64,000 nt of DNA from Ignavibacteriota bacterium (GTDB lineage Bacteria > Bacteroidota > Ignavibacteria > UBA10030). The stretch lies in assembly GCA_003170475.1 (NCBI GenBank), contig PMZI01000055.1, positions 62,001 to 126,000 of the forward strand. The letters run 5' to 3'. The position numbers and the translations under genes are program-made. The first letter of the stretch is position 1. Each line of letters opens with the position of its first letter. The notes under the pieces were generated by a model. It did no database searches and was not told where the DNA came from. It saw nothing but the letters and a program-made list of their open reading frames with translations. Shown here one piece after another: positions 1-8,614 of this stretch.

Positions 1-468
1 GCTCGGGTCCGGCCCACGACTATCCTTGAAGATGCCACAGTTCCTCGCAGCGAAGTTGCACCAATGCTGGAAAGCATCAACCGGATCGCGCGCGCTCTTG
101 ATCTTACGTTTGGGAACTTTGGCCATGCCGGTGATGGCAACCTTCATCCGACGTGCTTGACGGACGAACGCGATAAACAAGAGATTGACAAAGCGGAAAA
201 AGCATTCGGCCAGATATTTGATGAGGCAGTGCGATTTGGAGGGACGATCACCGGCGAGCATGGAGTTGGTTTGGCGAAAATGAAGTTCCTCGAAAAGGCG
301 CTCGGTGAACCTGCAATCGACATGATGCGCAAAATCAAAGAAGCAGTCGATCCGAACGGTGTCCTCAATCCGGGAAAAATCTTCTCTCTGCATCCGCGAT
401 GCGAAGGTCCACTCCCGACGAACAGAGACCAGATCAAGAAATTCGCCGATTCCGGGGCCTTCACCTAG
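1..468 (+). CDS. glcD: Glycolate oxidase FAD subunit GlcD, 3' end (partial)
   Basis: The reading frame is open from the window edge, so this is the C-terminal part of a longer protein. It reads as the FAD-linked oxidase C-terminal domain: GNFGHAGDGNLHPT is the usual active-site stretch, followed by GTITGEHGVGLAK and a VDPNGVLNPGKIF ending, both typical of GlcD and D-lactate dehydrogenase subunits. The family oxidises 2-hydroxy acids such as glycolate or D-lactate, with GlcF carrying the electrons away. The matching glcF lies downstream at 2666, separated by a methyltransferase and a hydrolase, so the pair is not contiguous here. The substrate cannot be settled from the fragment. Confidence 0.85.
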   Translation, partial: ARVRPTTILEDATVPRSEVAPMLESINRIARALDLTFGNFGHAGDGNLHPTCLTDERDKQEIDKAEKAFGQIFDEAVRFGGTITGEHGVGLAKMKFLEKALGEPAIDMMRKIKEAVDPNGVLNPGKIFSLHPRCEGPLPTNRDQIKKFADSGAFT

Positions 469-471
469 GCC

Positions 472-1734
472 GTGCATACTCCTGCCAGAACATACTCCCC
501 TCGTCATCCATTTTCCAAGATCGTGTTCGATCGTCTCTTTGACGGGAGGATCGATCGCGCATCGCTGATCATAGACACCCTCACGCTTGCCAAGCTGCGA
601 ATCACGCGCTTCACCGGAGAATACTGGACTTCCAAACAGCGCCAGGCGTCATCACTCCACGAAGTTTCTTACCGCGCATGCTTCAAACCTCAACTTCCCC
701 GATTTTTCATCGAGACGCTCACACATCCGGGAGATACTCTCTACGATCCCTTCATGGGGAGAGGCACGACCATCGTGGAAGGAGCGCTCTTCGGACGCAA
801 GGTGATCGGGAACGATATCAATCCCCTGAGTAAGATTCTCACGGAGCCTCGCCTGTGTCCTCCTTCCATGGAAGAAGTTGAAAGAAGGCTCGCGCAGATC
901 AAGCTCGGGAAAAGGCGGGACCGTTCAACCGATCTAGCCATGTTTTATCATCCCAACACCGAATCGGAAATTCTGGCTCTTCGGGGTTATCTCGCGCGAC
1001 GATTGGCATCGAGGAAAGAAGACTACATCGATCGTTGGATTCGAATGGTGGCAACGAACAGGCTGACCGGGCATTCGAAGGGATTCTTCTCTGTCTACAC
1101 GCTTCCTCCGAATCAAGCGACGTCGCGAGAAAATCAGAAGAAGATCAATAAAGCGCGTCGACAGAAGCCAGAATACCGAAACGTGAAAGAACTCATACTC
1201 CGCAAAACGAAATCTCTTTTACGCAATGTCTCTGATGATCAGATTGAGCGGGTGTCAACAGCGGGGGAGAGCGCCCGTTTGTTCACGGGAGGGGCGTGGC
1301 ACACCAAGCGAATCACGGACAACGCTGTCGATCTCGTCGTCACGTCGCCTCCTTTCCTGGACACGGTGAACTATGCTCAGGACAATTGGCTACGATGTTG
1401 GTTCAATCACATCGATCACAAGGAAGTTCAAACGAAGTTGACGGTAGTCCGTTCGGTCGAAGAATGGGTCTCTGTGATGGAACGGGTTTTTCAGGAACTT
1501 CACAGGATTGTGCGGCCGGAGGGCGCTGTAGCGTTCGAAGTTGGTGAGGTCCGCAAGCGAAACTTGAGGCTTGATGAAATTGTTGTTCCCATAGGCCTCA
1601 GGACCGGGTTTCGCTGCGCGGGGATATTGATTAACCAGCAGCAGTTTACGAAAACCTCTCATATCTGGGGGGTTGGGAACAATCGAGCTGGGACCAATAC
1701 CAACAGAATCGTCGTCTTTCAAAAACCTCACTAA
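472..1734 (+). CDS. DNA methyltransferase, N4/N6-type
   Basis: A 420-residue protein starting at GTG 472, three bases after glcD stops. It carries a SAM-binding motif I, DPFMGRGTT (residues 92-100), followed by VIGNDINPLS, and a catalytic motif IV, TSPPF (291-295), followed by NYAQD. Motif I comes before motif IV with about 190 residues between them, which may hold the target-recognition region. The family transfers a methyl group to an exocyclic amino group of adenine or cytosine in DNA. No restriction endonuclease gene is adjacent, so it looks like a solitary methyltransferase. TSPPF rather than TSPPY is a tolerated variant. The target sequence is unknown. Confidence 0.8.
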   Translation: MHTPARTYSPRHPFSKIVFDRLFDGRIDRASLIIDTLTLAKLRITRFTGEYWTSKQRQASSLHEVSYRACFKPQLPRFFIETLTHPGDTLYDPFMGRGTTIVEGALFGRKVIGNDINPLSKILTEPRLCPPSMEEVERRLAQIKLGKRRDRSTDLAMFYHPNTESEILALRGYLARRLASRKEDYIDRWIRMVATNRLTGHSKGFFSVYTLPPNQATSRENQKKINKARRQKPEYRNVKELILRKTKSLLRNVSDDQIERVSTAGESARLFTGGAWHTKRITDNAVDLVVTSPPFLDTVNYAQDNWLRCWFNHIDHKEVQTKLTVVRSVEEWVSVMERVFQELHRIVRPEGAVAFEVGEVRKRNLRLDEIVVPIGLRTGFRCAGILINQQQFTKTSHIWGVGNNRAGTNTNRIVVFQKPH

Positions 1735-1757
1735 TCAATCCATCGGAGGAAATATTT

Positions 1758-2597
1758 ATGAAGAAGCTCTTTGCCTTTGCTCTGTTTCTGCCATTAACGC
1801 TCCTAGCGCAGGCGGGTAAGTCATGCTGTGCGCCGACGTCGACTGCGGAGTTTGCCATGCTCGCGAGTGATGAGAAATTTCGTTCGGCCCATCTTGAACC
1901 GATTCCTTTCAGTTTCGTCCCGGAGAATGGGAAGGAGATCAGCTTCACAACAGCCGATGGTGTCGACGGAAAGGGATATGAAGTCAAGGCTGCCAAGGAA
2001 ACCAACACCACTATCTTCATGATTCACGAATGGTGGGGGCTCAATGACTACATTAAGCAGGAAGCCGAGAAGCTGCAGAAGGAACTCGGCAATGTGAATG
2101 TCATTGCACTTGACTTGTATGACGGCAAAATCGCGACAACGCAACAAGAGGCCGGAAAATATATGGGAGAGGCGAAGGAAGACCGAATTCGGACGATCCT
2201 CAAGGGCGCTCTTGACTATGTGGGCTCGAAGGCAAAGGTTGGCACGATCGGCTGGTGCTTCGGCGGAGGATGGTCTCTGCAAACAGCATTGATGGCAGGA
2301 AAGCAAACATCAGCGTGCGTGATGTACTATGGAATGCCCGAGACGGACGTAGATAAGCTCAAGACCTTAGGTGGCCCGGTGCTTGGCATCTTTGCAAAGA
2401 AAGACGGCTGGATCAATACTGACAAAGTGAAGGAGTTCGAGGCGAACATGAAGAAGGCCTCGAGAAAACTTACCATTAAGACATACGACGCCGATCACGC
2501 GTTTGCGAATCCGAGCAATCCGAAGTTTGACAAGGAAGCGGCTGCTGACGCCCACAAAGCTACGGTTGCGTTCTTCAGGAAGTACCTTTTGAAGTAG
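1758..2597 (+). CDS. Exported dienelactone hydrolase family protein
   Basis: A 279-residue alpha/beta hydrolase with an N-terminal signal peptide (about residues 1-20). The nucleophile elbow is GWCFGG, with catalytic Cys167; Asp216 (KKDGW) and His247 (DADHAF) complete the Cys-Asp-His triad of the dienelactone hydrolase family. The HEWWGLNDYI stretch is also typical. A good Shine-Dalgarno sequence, GGAGGA, sits just upstream of the ATG. The family hydrolyses cyclic esters such as dienelactone, but many exported bacterial members have unknown substrates. It lies between the methyltransferase and glcF on the same strand, with no obvious functional link. Confidence 0.85.
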   Translation: MKKLFAFALFLPLTLLAQAGKSCCAPTSTAEFAMLASDEKFRSAHLEPIPFSFVPENGKEISFTTADGVDGKGYEVKAAKETNTTIFMIHEWWGLNDYIKQEAEKLQKELGNVNVIALDLYDGKIATTQQEAGKYMGEAKEDRIRTILKGALDYVGSKAKVGTIGWCFGGGWSLQTALMAGKQTSACVMYYGMPETDVDKLKTLGGPVLGIFAKKDGWINTDKVKEFEANMKKASRKLTIKTYDADHAFANPSNPKFDKEAAADAHKATVAFFRKYLLK

Positions 2598-2665
2598 CCA
2601 GGCCGATCATTACTTCGTGGGTGGCAGGGAACCGGGCCTGACTCCCACGCTTCATTGAAGAGAAC

Positions 2666-4021
2666 ATGAACTTCGTTGAATCAAAAAAATCTGCATTCCA
2701 GGGCGTCGATATTCCGAACTACGATGTCCTGACAAATTGCATGCACTGCGGTCTTTGCCTGCCGACGTGCCCGACGTACGCGTTAACGGGACTGGAGAAG
2801 TCGTCGCCGCGTGGAAGGATCCGTTTGATCAAGGCCGTTGCCGACGGTGACTTGCCGATCACTGACGGATTTGTCCGCGAGATGAATTATTGCCTCGATT
2901 GTCAGGCCTGTGAAACGGCTTGTCCTGCAGGGGTGAAGTACGGTTCACTTGTAGAAGCGGCGAGAGAACAGATCGCTCGGGGTGGACACGAAAGCACCAC
3001 GACGCGCCTGATAAAGAAGGTGATGATGGAATGGGCCTTCAGGCGACAGAGTCGGTTGAAGGTCGTCGCCCGTTTCATGCGACTCTACGAAAGAACAGGA
3101 ATGAAGTGGTTTCTGATGAAGAGCGGGTTGCTCAGACTGATCTCGAAAAAGCTCGATGCGATACAGCCGTTGAGTCCTTCCATGTCACGCAAGTTTTCAA
3201 GCGATGAGCTTCCGGAGGTTATTCTTCCTGTAGGAAAACCCCGATTCAGAGTTGGTTTTCTCACGGGTTGCATCATGGACATCGCTTTCGCCGACGTGAA
3301 TATGGATACTGTCAGGCTGTTGCTCCATCACGGTTGTGCCGTCATTGTTCCCAAAGGGCAGGCATGTTGCGGATCTCTCCAAGCTCACAATGGCGGACTT
3401 GAAGCCGCGCGGGAGATGGCCAAGCATCTTATTGAGCTTTTCGACAGAGATGATTTGGACTATATCGTGTTGAACTCAGCTGGTTGTGGCGCGTTTATGA
3501 AAGAGTATGCTCATATTTTTTCTGACGACGCACAGTGGGGACCCAGGGCAAAACGCGTTTCCGGCAAAACGAAGGACATTACCGAGTTTCTTATTGAAAC
3601 AGGGTTCTGGCCTGCTACAGCAGAATTGCAGGACCACGGAAAATCGGCGGGAGCCGTTGTTAGCGGAATCAAGGGGAAACGCGTCAGCTACCACGACGCG
3701 TGCCATCTTGTTCATACGCAGAAGATCAGCGCTCAGCCGAGGGAACTTCTGAAGATGGTGCCGGGGATTGAGTATGTAGAGTTGCCGGAGGCTTCCTGGT
3801 GTTGCGGGAGTGCCGGAATATACAACATTGTCCGTTACGACGATTCGATGAAAATGCTCGATCGTAAGGTGGACAATATACAGGCGATTCATCCCGATGT
3901 GATCGTCACTGGAAATCCCGGATGCATGCTTCAGATCCAACACGGATTGAAAGAAAAGGGAATGAATGTGGAGCTGATGCATACTGCGACCTTTTTGTGG
4001 AGGGCATGCGATGTCTCCTAA
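2666..4021 (+). CDS. glcF: Glycolate oxidase iron-sulfur subunit GlcF
   Basis: A 451-residue protein with two 4Fe-4S motifs near the N-terminus: Cys25, 28, 31, 35 (CMHCGLCLPTC) and Cys76, 79, 82, 86 (CLDCQACETAC). Two cysteine-rich CCG domains follow, visible as ACCGSLQAHNG and SWCCGSAG. This is the architecture of GlcF and LutA-like electron-transfer subunits, which pair with a GlcD-type flavoprotein to oxidise glycolate or lactate and pass electrons to the quinone pool. The partner glcD ends at 468. The last 11 bases overlap the next gene, so the two are probably translated together. Confidence 0.88.
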   Translation: MNFVESKKSAFQGVDIPNYDVLTNCMHCGLCLPTCPTYALTGLEKSSPRGRIRLIKAVADGDLPITDGFVREMNYCLDCQACETACPAGVKYGSLVEAAREQIARGGHESTTTRLIKKVMMEWAFRRQSRLKVVARFMRLYERTGMKWFLMKSGLLRLISKKLDAIQPLSPSMSRKFSSDELPEVILPVGKPRFRVGFLTGCIMDIAFADVNMDTVRLLLHHGCAVIVPKGQACCGSLQAHNGGLEAAREMAKHLIELFDRDDLDYIVLNSAGCGAFMKEYAHIFSDDAQWGPRAKRVSGKTKDITEFLIETGFWPATAELQDHGKSAGAVVSGIKGKRVSYHDACHLVHTQKISAQPRELLKMVPGIEYVELPEASWCCGSAGIYNIVRYDDSMKMLDRKVDNIQAIHPDVIVTGNPGCMLQIQHGLKEKGMNVELMHTATFLWRACDVS

Positions 4022-4517
4022 ATCGCTGCGGGTATATCTATCGGGTGGAATGGAATTTGCGAAAGGTGAGGGAGCCGATTGGAGACGCGTGATGGAGGAC
4101 TGGGTTCACAATAACCTTGGGCATTCTTCCTACAATCCGAACACGGAAAGCGATGAATATCTGGCGAAGAGATGCCCTTCGAGGCGGTTTCGGGATCTCA
4201 AGAATGAAAACATTGAAGAATACACGGAGATCGTACGGGATCTCATTGACAGGGATTGCAGCGAGATAGCGGAACGATCAGATTATGTCATTTGCAACTG
4301 GGATGAGAGCGCACAGAGAGGTGCAGGAACAAAAGGTGAGCTGACGATGGCGCGCTACGTCGGGAAGCCCGTGTACATGGTGACGCAGATGAAACTTCAG
4401 GATATTCCGGGTTGGGTTCTGGGATGTTCAACGAAGACATTTCAAACATTTGAGGAACTTCAGGATTTTCTTCGTGAACACTTCGCCGGGAGTGCACACC
4501 CGGGAGAGAAGAAATAG
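4011..4517 (+). CDS. Nucleoside 2-deoxyribosyltransferase-like protein
   Basis: A 168-residue protein overlapping the end of glcF by 11 bases. The N-terminal RVYLSGGMEFAKGEG, a central acidic helix region, DYVICNWD and GTKGELTMARYVGKPVYMV resemble the nucleoside 2-deoxyribosyltransferase fold, in which an early strand-glycine loop and a late GTxxEL segment bind a nucleoside or nucleotide. The family either exchanges or hydrolyses N-glycosidic bonds. Which of these it does, and on what substrate, cannot be read from the sequence. There is no signal peptide, so it is cytoplasmic. Translational coupling to glcF suggests the same operon, not necessarily the same pathway. Confidence 0.6.
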   Translation: MSPKSLRVYLSGGMEFAKGEGADWRRVMEDWVHNNLGHSSYNPNTESDEYLAKRCPSRRFRDLKNENIEEYTEIVRDLIDRDCSEIAERSDYVICNWDESAQRGAGTKGELTMARYVGKPVYMVTQMKLQDIPGWVLGCSTKTFQTFEELQDFLREHFAGSAHPGEKK

Positions 4518-4724
4518 CGCGCTCACTCCCAGAACGTAGATAGCCGGTCTAGTTTTCCCATTGGAACAATCCTTTCTGGATTTCGTCGTCTTTCAGATGT
4601 TCCTGTTCTCTACTTTCCTTGACCTCCTCGAATTTTTAGGCTCCCGGTGCGTCCTTATGGCGCTAGCGTGGTTCATCGACGCTTAATTCAAGAGTAAAAC
4701 TCGTACATTCGGAGGACTTTCGCA

Positions 4725-5615
4725 GTGTTGGAAATGAGTCATTTCGTCGACGTGAGTGAACGGGCGATCGTGTCCTTGGTGGGGACGGAGAGCCTTGATC
4801 TCCTGCAGCGCATATCGACGAACGATGTCGCGAAAATCAACGCCGGGGGGTCAGCTCAGACTGTGCTCACGAACGAGAAAGGACGAATCGTTGAAGTCAT
4901 TTCAGTCCTTGACCGGGGTGAAGATGGTCTTCTGGCAGTCGGTCAGTCGTCAGACCCCGTGGCTCTGAAACAATACATCGAGAAATACATCATCATGGAA
5001 GACATTATTTTAGAGGTTTTATCTGATCAAATGACTCATGTTATGCTCTTCGATTCAATGCAAAACGTAGCAGATGTGATACATCCATCCGTGCTGCGTG
5101 AGTGCCTGATCTTCGACGAGGCGTTCTCTACCGTGCGGCTGACTCATGTCGTGGTTGGCAGCGCTTTTCGCCAAGTGGTCCTCAAAGAGCTCTTGGCTGC
5201 GGGTGTTGTTGAAAACAGTCAATCCGAATATGAAGAATTCAGGGTGTTGAACGGAGTGCCAGGATTCCCGGGTGAACTCTCGTTGTTGTATAATCCTCTG
5301 GAAGCAGGGTTGCTTCCTCTTGTGAGCTTCACGAAGGGGTGTTACGTTGGTCAAGAAGTTGTCGCACGACTCGACACTTACAAGAAGGTGCAGCGGCGGT
5401 TAGTCCGACTCGGAATGAAAGATCTGCCGGCCGAACTTCCAGAGAAGATATACCATGAAGGACAAGAATGGGGAAGCCTCACAAGCGCAGTGAGATTGAG
5501 TGGAACTCTTGAGTGTCGGGGTTTGGGCTACGTGAGAACTGGTTCAGAACTAGTCCCAGAGAGTCTCTGCTTCCATAAGGGAACCGAGGCGATCAATCTC
5601 GTGGTTGAGTCTTGA
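4725..5615 (+). CDS. ygfZ: YgfZ/GcvT-type folate-binding protein
   Basis: A 296-residue protein with the family signature KGCYVGQE (residues 204-211) followed by VVAR, and the N-terminal LLQRISTNDV typical of YgfZ/IBA57. These proteins bind tetrahydrofolate and help assemble or repair certain Fe-S enzymes. A GGAGGA Shine-Dalgarno at 4711-4716 points to the GTG at 4725; an in-frame ATG at 4734 is possible. The 207 bases before it hold no gene I can support. The gene stands alone between the glcF block and a LOG-family gene, and several Fe-S proteins in this window could be clients. Confidence 0.82.
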   Translation: MLEMSHFVDVSERAIVSLVGTESLDLLQRISTNDVAKINAGGSAQTVLTNEKGRIVEVISVLDRGEDGLLAVGQSSDPVALKQYIEKYIIMEDIILEVLSDQMTHVMLFDSMQNVADVIHPSVLRECLIFDEAFSTVRLTHVVVGSAFRQVVLKELLAAGVVENSQSEYEEFRVLNGVPGFPGELSLLYNPLEAGLLPLVSFTKGCYVGQEVVARLDTYKKVQRRLVRLGMKDLPAELPEKIYHEGQEWGSLTSAVRLSGTLECRGLGYVRTGSELVPESLCFHKGTEAINLVVES

Positions 5616-5616
5616 G

Positions 5617-5635
5617 CAACGAGGAATCCTCGTTG
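5617..5635 (+). terminator. Hairpin downstream of ygfZ
   Basis: Perfect 8-bp arms, CAACGAGG and CCTCGTTG, around a 3-base loop, starting two bases after the ygfZ stop. It is followed by TCCTTGTG rather than a clean T-run, so it may be a weak terminator or an mRNA 3'-end stabiliser. Confidence 0.5.
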
Positions 5636-5728
5636 TCCTTGTGATCCTCGAAATCTATTGAAGTATTCTGTTCTAACTTGTTGTATGATATATGAAAATC
5701 AGTCATATTTAAACAAGTGGATGGCACA

Positions 5729-6529
5729 ATGAAGGCATATCACAACCTCGAGTTTCTTAATAGTCCAGATGCCAGAGTCATTCGCCTTATTTCGGAGTTT
5801 CTTGAGCCGGCAAGAAGGTTCAGGAGGGAGGGCATAAAAGACACAATAGTGTTCTTTGGCTCGGCACGAGTGAAGCCTCGAAAGGAAGCGCTCAAGAAGT
5901 GGAAGGAGCTGTCGCGCAAGCGCCCTGGTCCTTTGACAAAGAAGGCACTTGCCGCGGCAAAAACTGGGGTGGAGATGTCGAGATATTATGAAGATGCTGT
6001 CGAGTTGGCGAAATTGCTCACGAAATGGTCGAGCAGCCTGAAGGAGAAGAACCGGCTCGTGATCTCGTCTGGGGGTGGGCCCGGTATCATGGAAGCGGCG
6101 AACAAAGGGGCGAAACTGGCTGGGGGCAGGTCTGTGGGGTTGAACATCAGTTTGCCCTTTGAACAAAGCTCGAATCCTTATGTCTCAGATCGATTGAACT
6201 TCGAATTCCATTACTTCTTCATGCGAAAGCTCTGGTTTGTCTATCTCTCGAAAGCCATGGTCATGTTTCCCGGTGGCTTTGGCACTTTCGATGAGTTATT
6301 TGAGGTACTCACGCTCGTTCAGACCCAGAAGCTCAAGAAAAAGGTTACCGTTGTGCTCTACGGCAGGGAACATTGGGAAAAAACGGTCAACTTCGATAAT
6401 CTTGTGCGACTGGGACTCATCGACGCAGATGATCTTAAGCTCTTCCGGTTCGCCGAGACCCCTCAGGAGGCTTTTGAGTTCATCGTCAGCGATCTTCGGA
6501 AAAAGTACCCTGAATTGACCTCCAAATAG
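5729..6529 (+). CDS. LOG-family (lysine-decarboxylase-like) protein
   Basis: A 266-residue protein with the two hallmark motifs of the LOG/TIGR00730 family: SGGGPGIMEAAN (residues 114-125) and PGGFGTFDEL (181-190). These bind nucleotide phosphate and form the active site of cytokinin-type nucleoside 5'-monophosphate phosphoribohydrolases. Older annotation calls them lysine decarboxylase, a reaction not supported for this family. It has an extra N-terminal region of about 100 residues compared with the shortest LOG proteins, as in the longer bacterial subgroup. I chose the ATG at 5729; a GTG at 5717 would add four residues. It appears to be a single-gene unit. Confidence 0.82.
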   Translation: MKAYHNLEFLNSPDARVIRLISEFLEPARRFRREGIKDTIVFFGSARVKPRKEALKKWKELSRKRPGPLTKKALAAAKTGVEMSRYYEDAVELAKLLTKWSSSLKEKNRLVISSGGGPGIMEAANKGAKLAGGRSVGLNISLPFEQSSNPYVSDRLNFEFHYFFMRKLWFVYLSKAMVMFPGGFGTFDELFEVLTLVQTQKLKKKVTVVLYGREHWEKTVNFDNLVRLGLIDADDLKLFRFAETPQEAFEFIVSDLRKKYPELTSK

Positions 6530-6751
6530 TTGATTTGCGGATGAAGTGAGGGCAAAAAGCGGTCTCGAGATTTCAGCGATCGGTTTTTCACGCTCTTTTC
6601 ATCCAGTTGCGGTATCTTTCGTCTTACAGAGAATACGATCACGAAGGCTTCTGTTGGCTGACGTTCCCGATGAATTCCGCTCGGCACCCTCGTCAGACCC
6701 ATTCATCGCCTTTGCCTAAAAGTTTGTTTGGCACCAAAACGAAAGGTCAGT

Positions 6752-7786
6752 ATGAAAACTTCACGTTTGCTTATTGCTTACATCTTGCTTCTGGTTGCCC
6801 TCGCTGTGGCATGGGGACAAGACTCGAAGTCAGGATACAAAGTTGTAGAAAAAGTAAAGGTTGGCGGTGACGGGGGATGGGATTATGCCATCGTTGACAC
6901 GACAGCGCATCGGTTATACCTGTCACACGCAACACGTGTCATAGTGTTTGACACAGATACGAAATTAGTTGTTGGAGAAATCCCGAATACTATTGGCGTA
7001 CATGGGATCGCCCTTGCACCAGAGTTGGGTCGCGGCTACACGAGCAATGGCCGTGATTCGTCGGTGACCGTATTTGACCTGAAGACGCTCAAAGTGCTCG
7101 CAAATATAAAATTGAAGCAGAGGAATCCTGACGCCATCCTCTATGATCCATTCTCGAAGAGGGTGTTCACTTTTAATGGTGGAAGTTCCAACGCGACAGC
7201 ACTCAACGCTGAATCCTATGAGATCATTGGAACGGTCGATCTCGGTGGGAAACCTGAATTTGCAGTGACTGATCTTAAGGGAAAGATCTTTGTCAACATT
7301 GAAGACAAGAGCACGGTGGCAGCATTTGACGCGAAATCGTTGAAAGTCCTGGCGCAATGGCCGTTGGCCCCCGGCGAGGAGGCCAGTGGATTGGCAATCG
7401 ACCGCGAACACAATCGCCTTTTCTCTGTCTGCAGCAACAAGCTCATGGTGGTCCTCAATGCAGCCACAGGAAAAGTAGTTGCATCGCTTCCCATCGGGGC
7501 CGGTGTGGATGCAGCTGGATACGACCCTGCGACCCATTACGCTTTCAGCTCCAACGGCGAAGGAACAATGACCGTTGTGAAGGCAGAAGGCGGTGACAAG
7601 TTCAGCGTGATCGAGAATGTCACAACACAGAGGGGATCGCGCACGATGGCGTTGGATGGCAAAACACATAAAGTCTACATGGCTGGTGCAACGTATGGTC
7701 CACCGCCGGCTCCTACAGCCGATCGCCCGAATCCTAGGCCCCAGATGGAGCCCGGAAGTTTCATGGTCCTCATTATAGATCGTTGA
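6752..7786 (+). CDS. Exported YncE-like beta-propeller protein (copy 1)
   Basis: A 344-residue protein with a signal peptide (about residues 1-22, ending at AWG). It has repeating beta-propeller blades with strings such as VGGDGGWDY, GVHGIAL, KPEFAVTDLKG and SNGEGTM, as in the YVTN/YncE family. I start at ATG 6752, preceded by AAAGG, rather than the TTG at 6728. A second copy at 33557 is roughly half identical by eye over the whole length and shares the same blade landmarks. The molecular function of YncE-like proteins is unknown; binding of a ligand or partner in the periplasm is a guess. The 222 bases upstream hold nothing I can name. Confidence 0.8.
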   Translation: MKTSRLLIAYILLLVALAVAWGQDSKSGYKVVEKVKVGGDGGWDYAIVDTTAHRLYLSHATRVIVFDTDTKLVVGEIPNTIGVHGIALAPELGRGYTSNGRDSSVTVFDLKTLKVLANIKLKQRNPDAILYDPFSKRVFTFNGGSSNATALNAESYEIIGTVDLGGKPEFAVTDLKGKIFVNIEDKSTVAAFDAKSLKVLAQWPLAPGEEASGLAIDREHNRLFSVCSNKLMVVLNAATGKVVASLPIGAGVDAAGYDPATHYAFSSNGEGTMTVVKAEGGDKFSVIENVTTQRGSRTMALDGKTHKVYMAGATYGPPPAPTADRPNPRPQMEPGSFMVLIIDR

Positions 7787-7921
7787 TTGCTTTGGGAATA
7801 TTAAAGTGGTGGAGAGTTTGGAATTACTGATTGTTCAGAGTCAATATGCGCGGGCCGGTGAACTTCTTCCGGCCCGTTGTCATCTCGTCCATTTACGAAG
7901 TTGTCGCAAGGGTTTGTGCCC

Positions 7922-8599
7922 ATGAGGGTGTTGCTGATCGAGGATGACCGGAAGATTGCCGCCTCACTCAAGAAGAGTTTGCGGTCCGAAGGTTTTGCCG
8001 TCGACATAGCCCATGATGGCGTCAAGGGCGAAGAACTTGCCGTGGTGAATGACAACGACGTCATCCTTCTCGATGTTATGCTTCCGAAGCAAGACGGCTG
8101 GGTAACGTGCCGAAAGATCAGGGAGCAGAACATTCTCACGCCAATCCTGATGTTGACTGCACTTGACGATGTTGAGGACAAGATACGGGGTCTTGACAGC
8201 GGAGCAGATGACTACCTTGCAAAACCGTTCCACACGGGAGAACTACTTGCCCGTATCCGTTCGCTGGCTCGACGAAGAACCGAGGTCCGGACGGCTGATA
8301 TTGAACAATTCGGACTGCGCTTGGAGCTCAAGACCCACCGCGCGTTTCGGGAAGGAAAGGAAATAGTACTCACTGCGAAGGAGTTCGCTCTTCTCGAACT
8401 CTTTATGATGCATCCGAGTGAAATTATTTCACGGGAGCGGATTTCGGAACATCTCTGGGACATGAATTTTGAGCCACGGAGCAACGTGATTGAATCGTTT
8501 ATCAAGTTTCTGAGACAGAAGGTTGACAAAGGGTACGGTAGTTCATTGATTCATACCGTGCGTGGCAGCGGTTATCTGTTCTCCGACAAAGCGCTTTAA
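7922..8599 (+). CDS. OmpR-family response regulator
   Basis: A 225-residue protein. The receiver domain has the acidic pair EDD near residue 8, phosphoacceptor Asp51 (LLDVMLP) and Lys101 (AKPF). The C-terminal winged-helix DNA-binding domain shows LTAKEFALLELF and VIESFIKFLRQKVD, then VRGSGYLF. It is a CpxR/QseB/CopR-type regulator. The start is ATG 7922, which begins directly at the receiver fold (MRVLLIEDD); a TTG start at 7877 would add an unlikely extension. Its kinase follows 15 bases later. The exported PepSY-like protein further downstream may be a target or part of the same module. Confidence 0.92.
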   Translation: MRVLLIEDDRKIAASLKKSLRSEGFAVDIAHDGVKGEELAVVNDNDVILLDVMLPKQDGWVTCRKIREQNILTPILMLTALDDVEDKIRGLDSGADDYLAKPFHTGELLARIRSLARRRTEVRTADIEQFGLRLELKTHRAFREGKEIVLTAKEFALLELFMMHPSEIISRERISEHLWDMNFEPRSNVIESFIKFLRQKVDKGYGSSLIHTVRGSGYLFSDKAL

Positions 8600-8614
8600 C
8601 CAGGAGAGTATGGA

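Noticed and set aside
6548-6595. Possible terminator after the LOG gene
   Set aside because: The AAAAAGCGGTC and GATCGGTTTTT arms have two mismatches and a long loop; too weak to call.
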